Positions 6,361 through 6,604 of a stretch of DNA of 6,604 nucleotides are shown here, piece by piece (position 1 is the stretch's first letter; each line of letters starts with the position of its first letter). The stretch comes from WJMT01 sp964611275 (GTDB lineage Bacteria > Acidobacteriota > Aminicenantia > Aminicenantales > Aminicenantaceae): positions 1 to 6,604 of the forward strand of contig CAZSZS010000183.1 in assembly GCA_964611275.1 (NCBI GenBank). Direction: 5' to 3'. The notes under the pieces were generated by a model. It did no database searches. It saw only the letters and a program-made list of their open reading frames with translations, and was not told the DNA's origin. The position numbers and the translations under genes are program-made.

Positions 6361-6433
6361 TTGTAATCAATAAGATAACCCTATATATCCACAGTTTTTT
6401 ATGCTTAAAACAATGATTTTGCCCTTAAAATCA
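6337..6433 (-). repeat. 97-bp intergenic repeat, copy C (inverted)
   Basis: It is the reverse-strand copy upstream of the lipoprotein gene. It carries the first hairpin TGATTTT-N6-AAAATCA (6414-6433). A second, stronger hairpin at 6350-6380 pairs GGTTATCTT with AAGATATCC (8 of 9), with an inner ATTG/CAAT stem. It ends in GGGTCCGTCCCCT against the -10 box. It matches copy A at about 69% and copy B at about 66% by hand count. The two conserved stems suggest that the DNA or its transcript folds. Confidence 0.7.
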
Positions 6434-6496
6434 CAATGATGAATAGTCCCATCTAACGGTTTTAGTTATGGGTTAAAATTATACTGATTTTGTTTG

Positions 6497-6604
6497 TTAT
6501 TCTATTTTACTGACCCTAAAGACCATAGCTCCACCCGAAGTGCTGAATGCCTGGGGCCGATCATTACTGCCAGGTTCTGATATTACTAAGGTGAGAAGAA
6601 TATC
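6497..6604 (-). CDS. C-terminal fragment of an unrecognised gene (runs off the window)
   Basis: The minus-strand frame is open from the window edge for 35 codons and ends in TAA at 6497-6499. It reads about DILLTLVISEPGSNDRPQAF followed by a glycine-rich turn and a basic end, VFRVSKIE. This looks like a normal protein tail with balanced composition, and the DNA here is richer in GC than the flanking spacer. No start codon with a ribosome site lies inside, so the start must be beyond 6604. I do not recognise the family. It would be transcribed in the same direction as the lipoprotein gene, about 200 bp upstream of it. Confidence 0.45.
   Translation of the reverse strand, partial: DILLTLVISEPGSNDRPQAFSTSGGAMVFRVSKIE

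Noticed and set aside
4704..6433. CRISPR array as an explanation for the repeated units.
   Set aside because: There are only three units, diverged, in mixed orientation and irregularly spaced, with a full gene between two of them and no cas genes.

Overview
The window looks bacterial, AT-rich and not obviously core genome. It carries two secreted or lipid-anchored six-bladed beta-propeller proteins, a long MacB/FtsX-type permease with no ATPase gene beside it, and a secreted protein of unknown family. This mix, together with a well-formed sigma-54 promoter, suggests a member of the Acidobacteriota / Candidatus Aminicenantes kind. Bacteroidota-like lineages carry similar permeases. The taxonomic reading is inference from gene content only.

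Layout: on the minus strand, a signal-peptide beta-propeller protein (52-1074) lies downstream of an unrecognised secreted helical protein (1223-2053). A 241-bp divergent control region (2054-2294) separates these from the plus-strand permease (2295-4649). The control region holds a sigma-70-like promoter firing left. It also holds a near-consensus sigma-54 -24/-12 promoter firing right, with two dyad enhancer-like sites (TGTnC-N6-GnACA) exactly 21 bp apart upstream of it. The simplest reading is that the permease is switched on by a sigma-54 activator whose gene lies outside the window.

From 4650 to 5083 there is no gene. This stretch holds two direct copies of a previously unlabelled repeat of about 97 bp, then a small tandem array derived from the end of the second copy. 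A third, inverted copy lies at 6337-6433. The second and third copies therefore bracket a lipoprotein beta-propeller gene (5084-6301, minus) as inverted repeats with their GGTCCGTCCCCT ends facing inward. The third copy also abuts the likely -10 box of that lipoprotein gene. Two of the three copies can form the same second hairpin, and all three share an A/T-rich first hairpin.

At the right edge, an open minus-strand frame (6497-6604) is probably the C-terminus of another gene.

Working together: the propeller proteins, the unknown secreted protein and the permease are all envelope or exported products. A shared envelope-stress, export or surface-binding role is possible, but the sequence does not prove it. 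The most notable signals are the sigma-54 control region and the three-copy repeat family.
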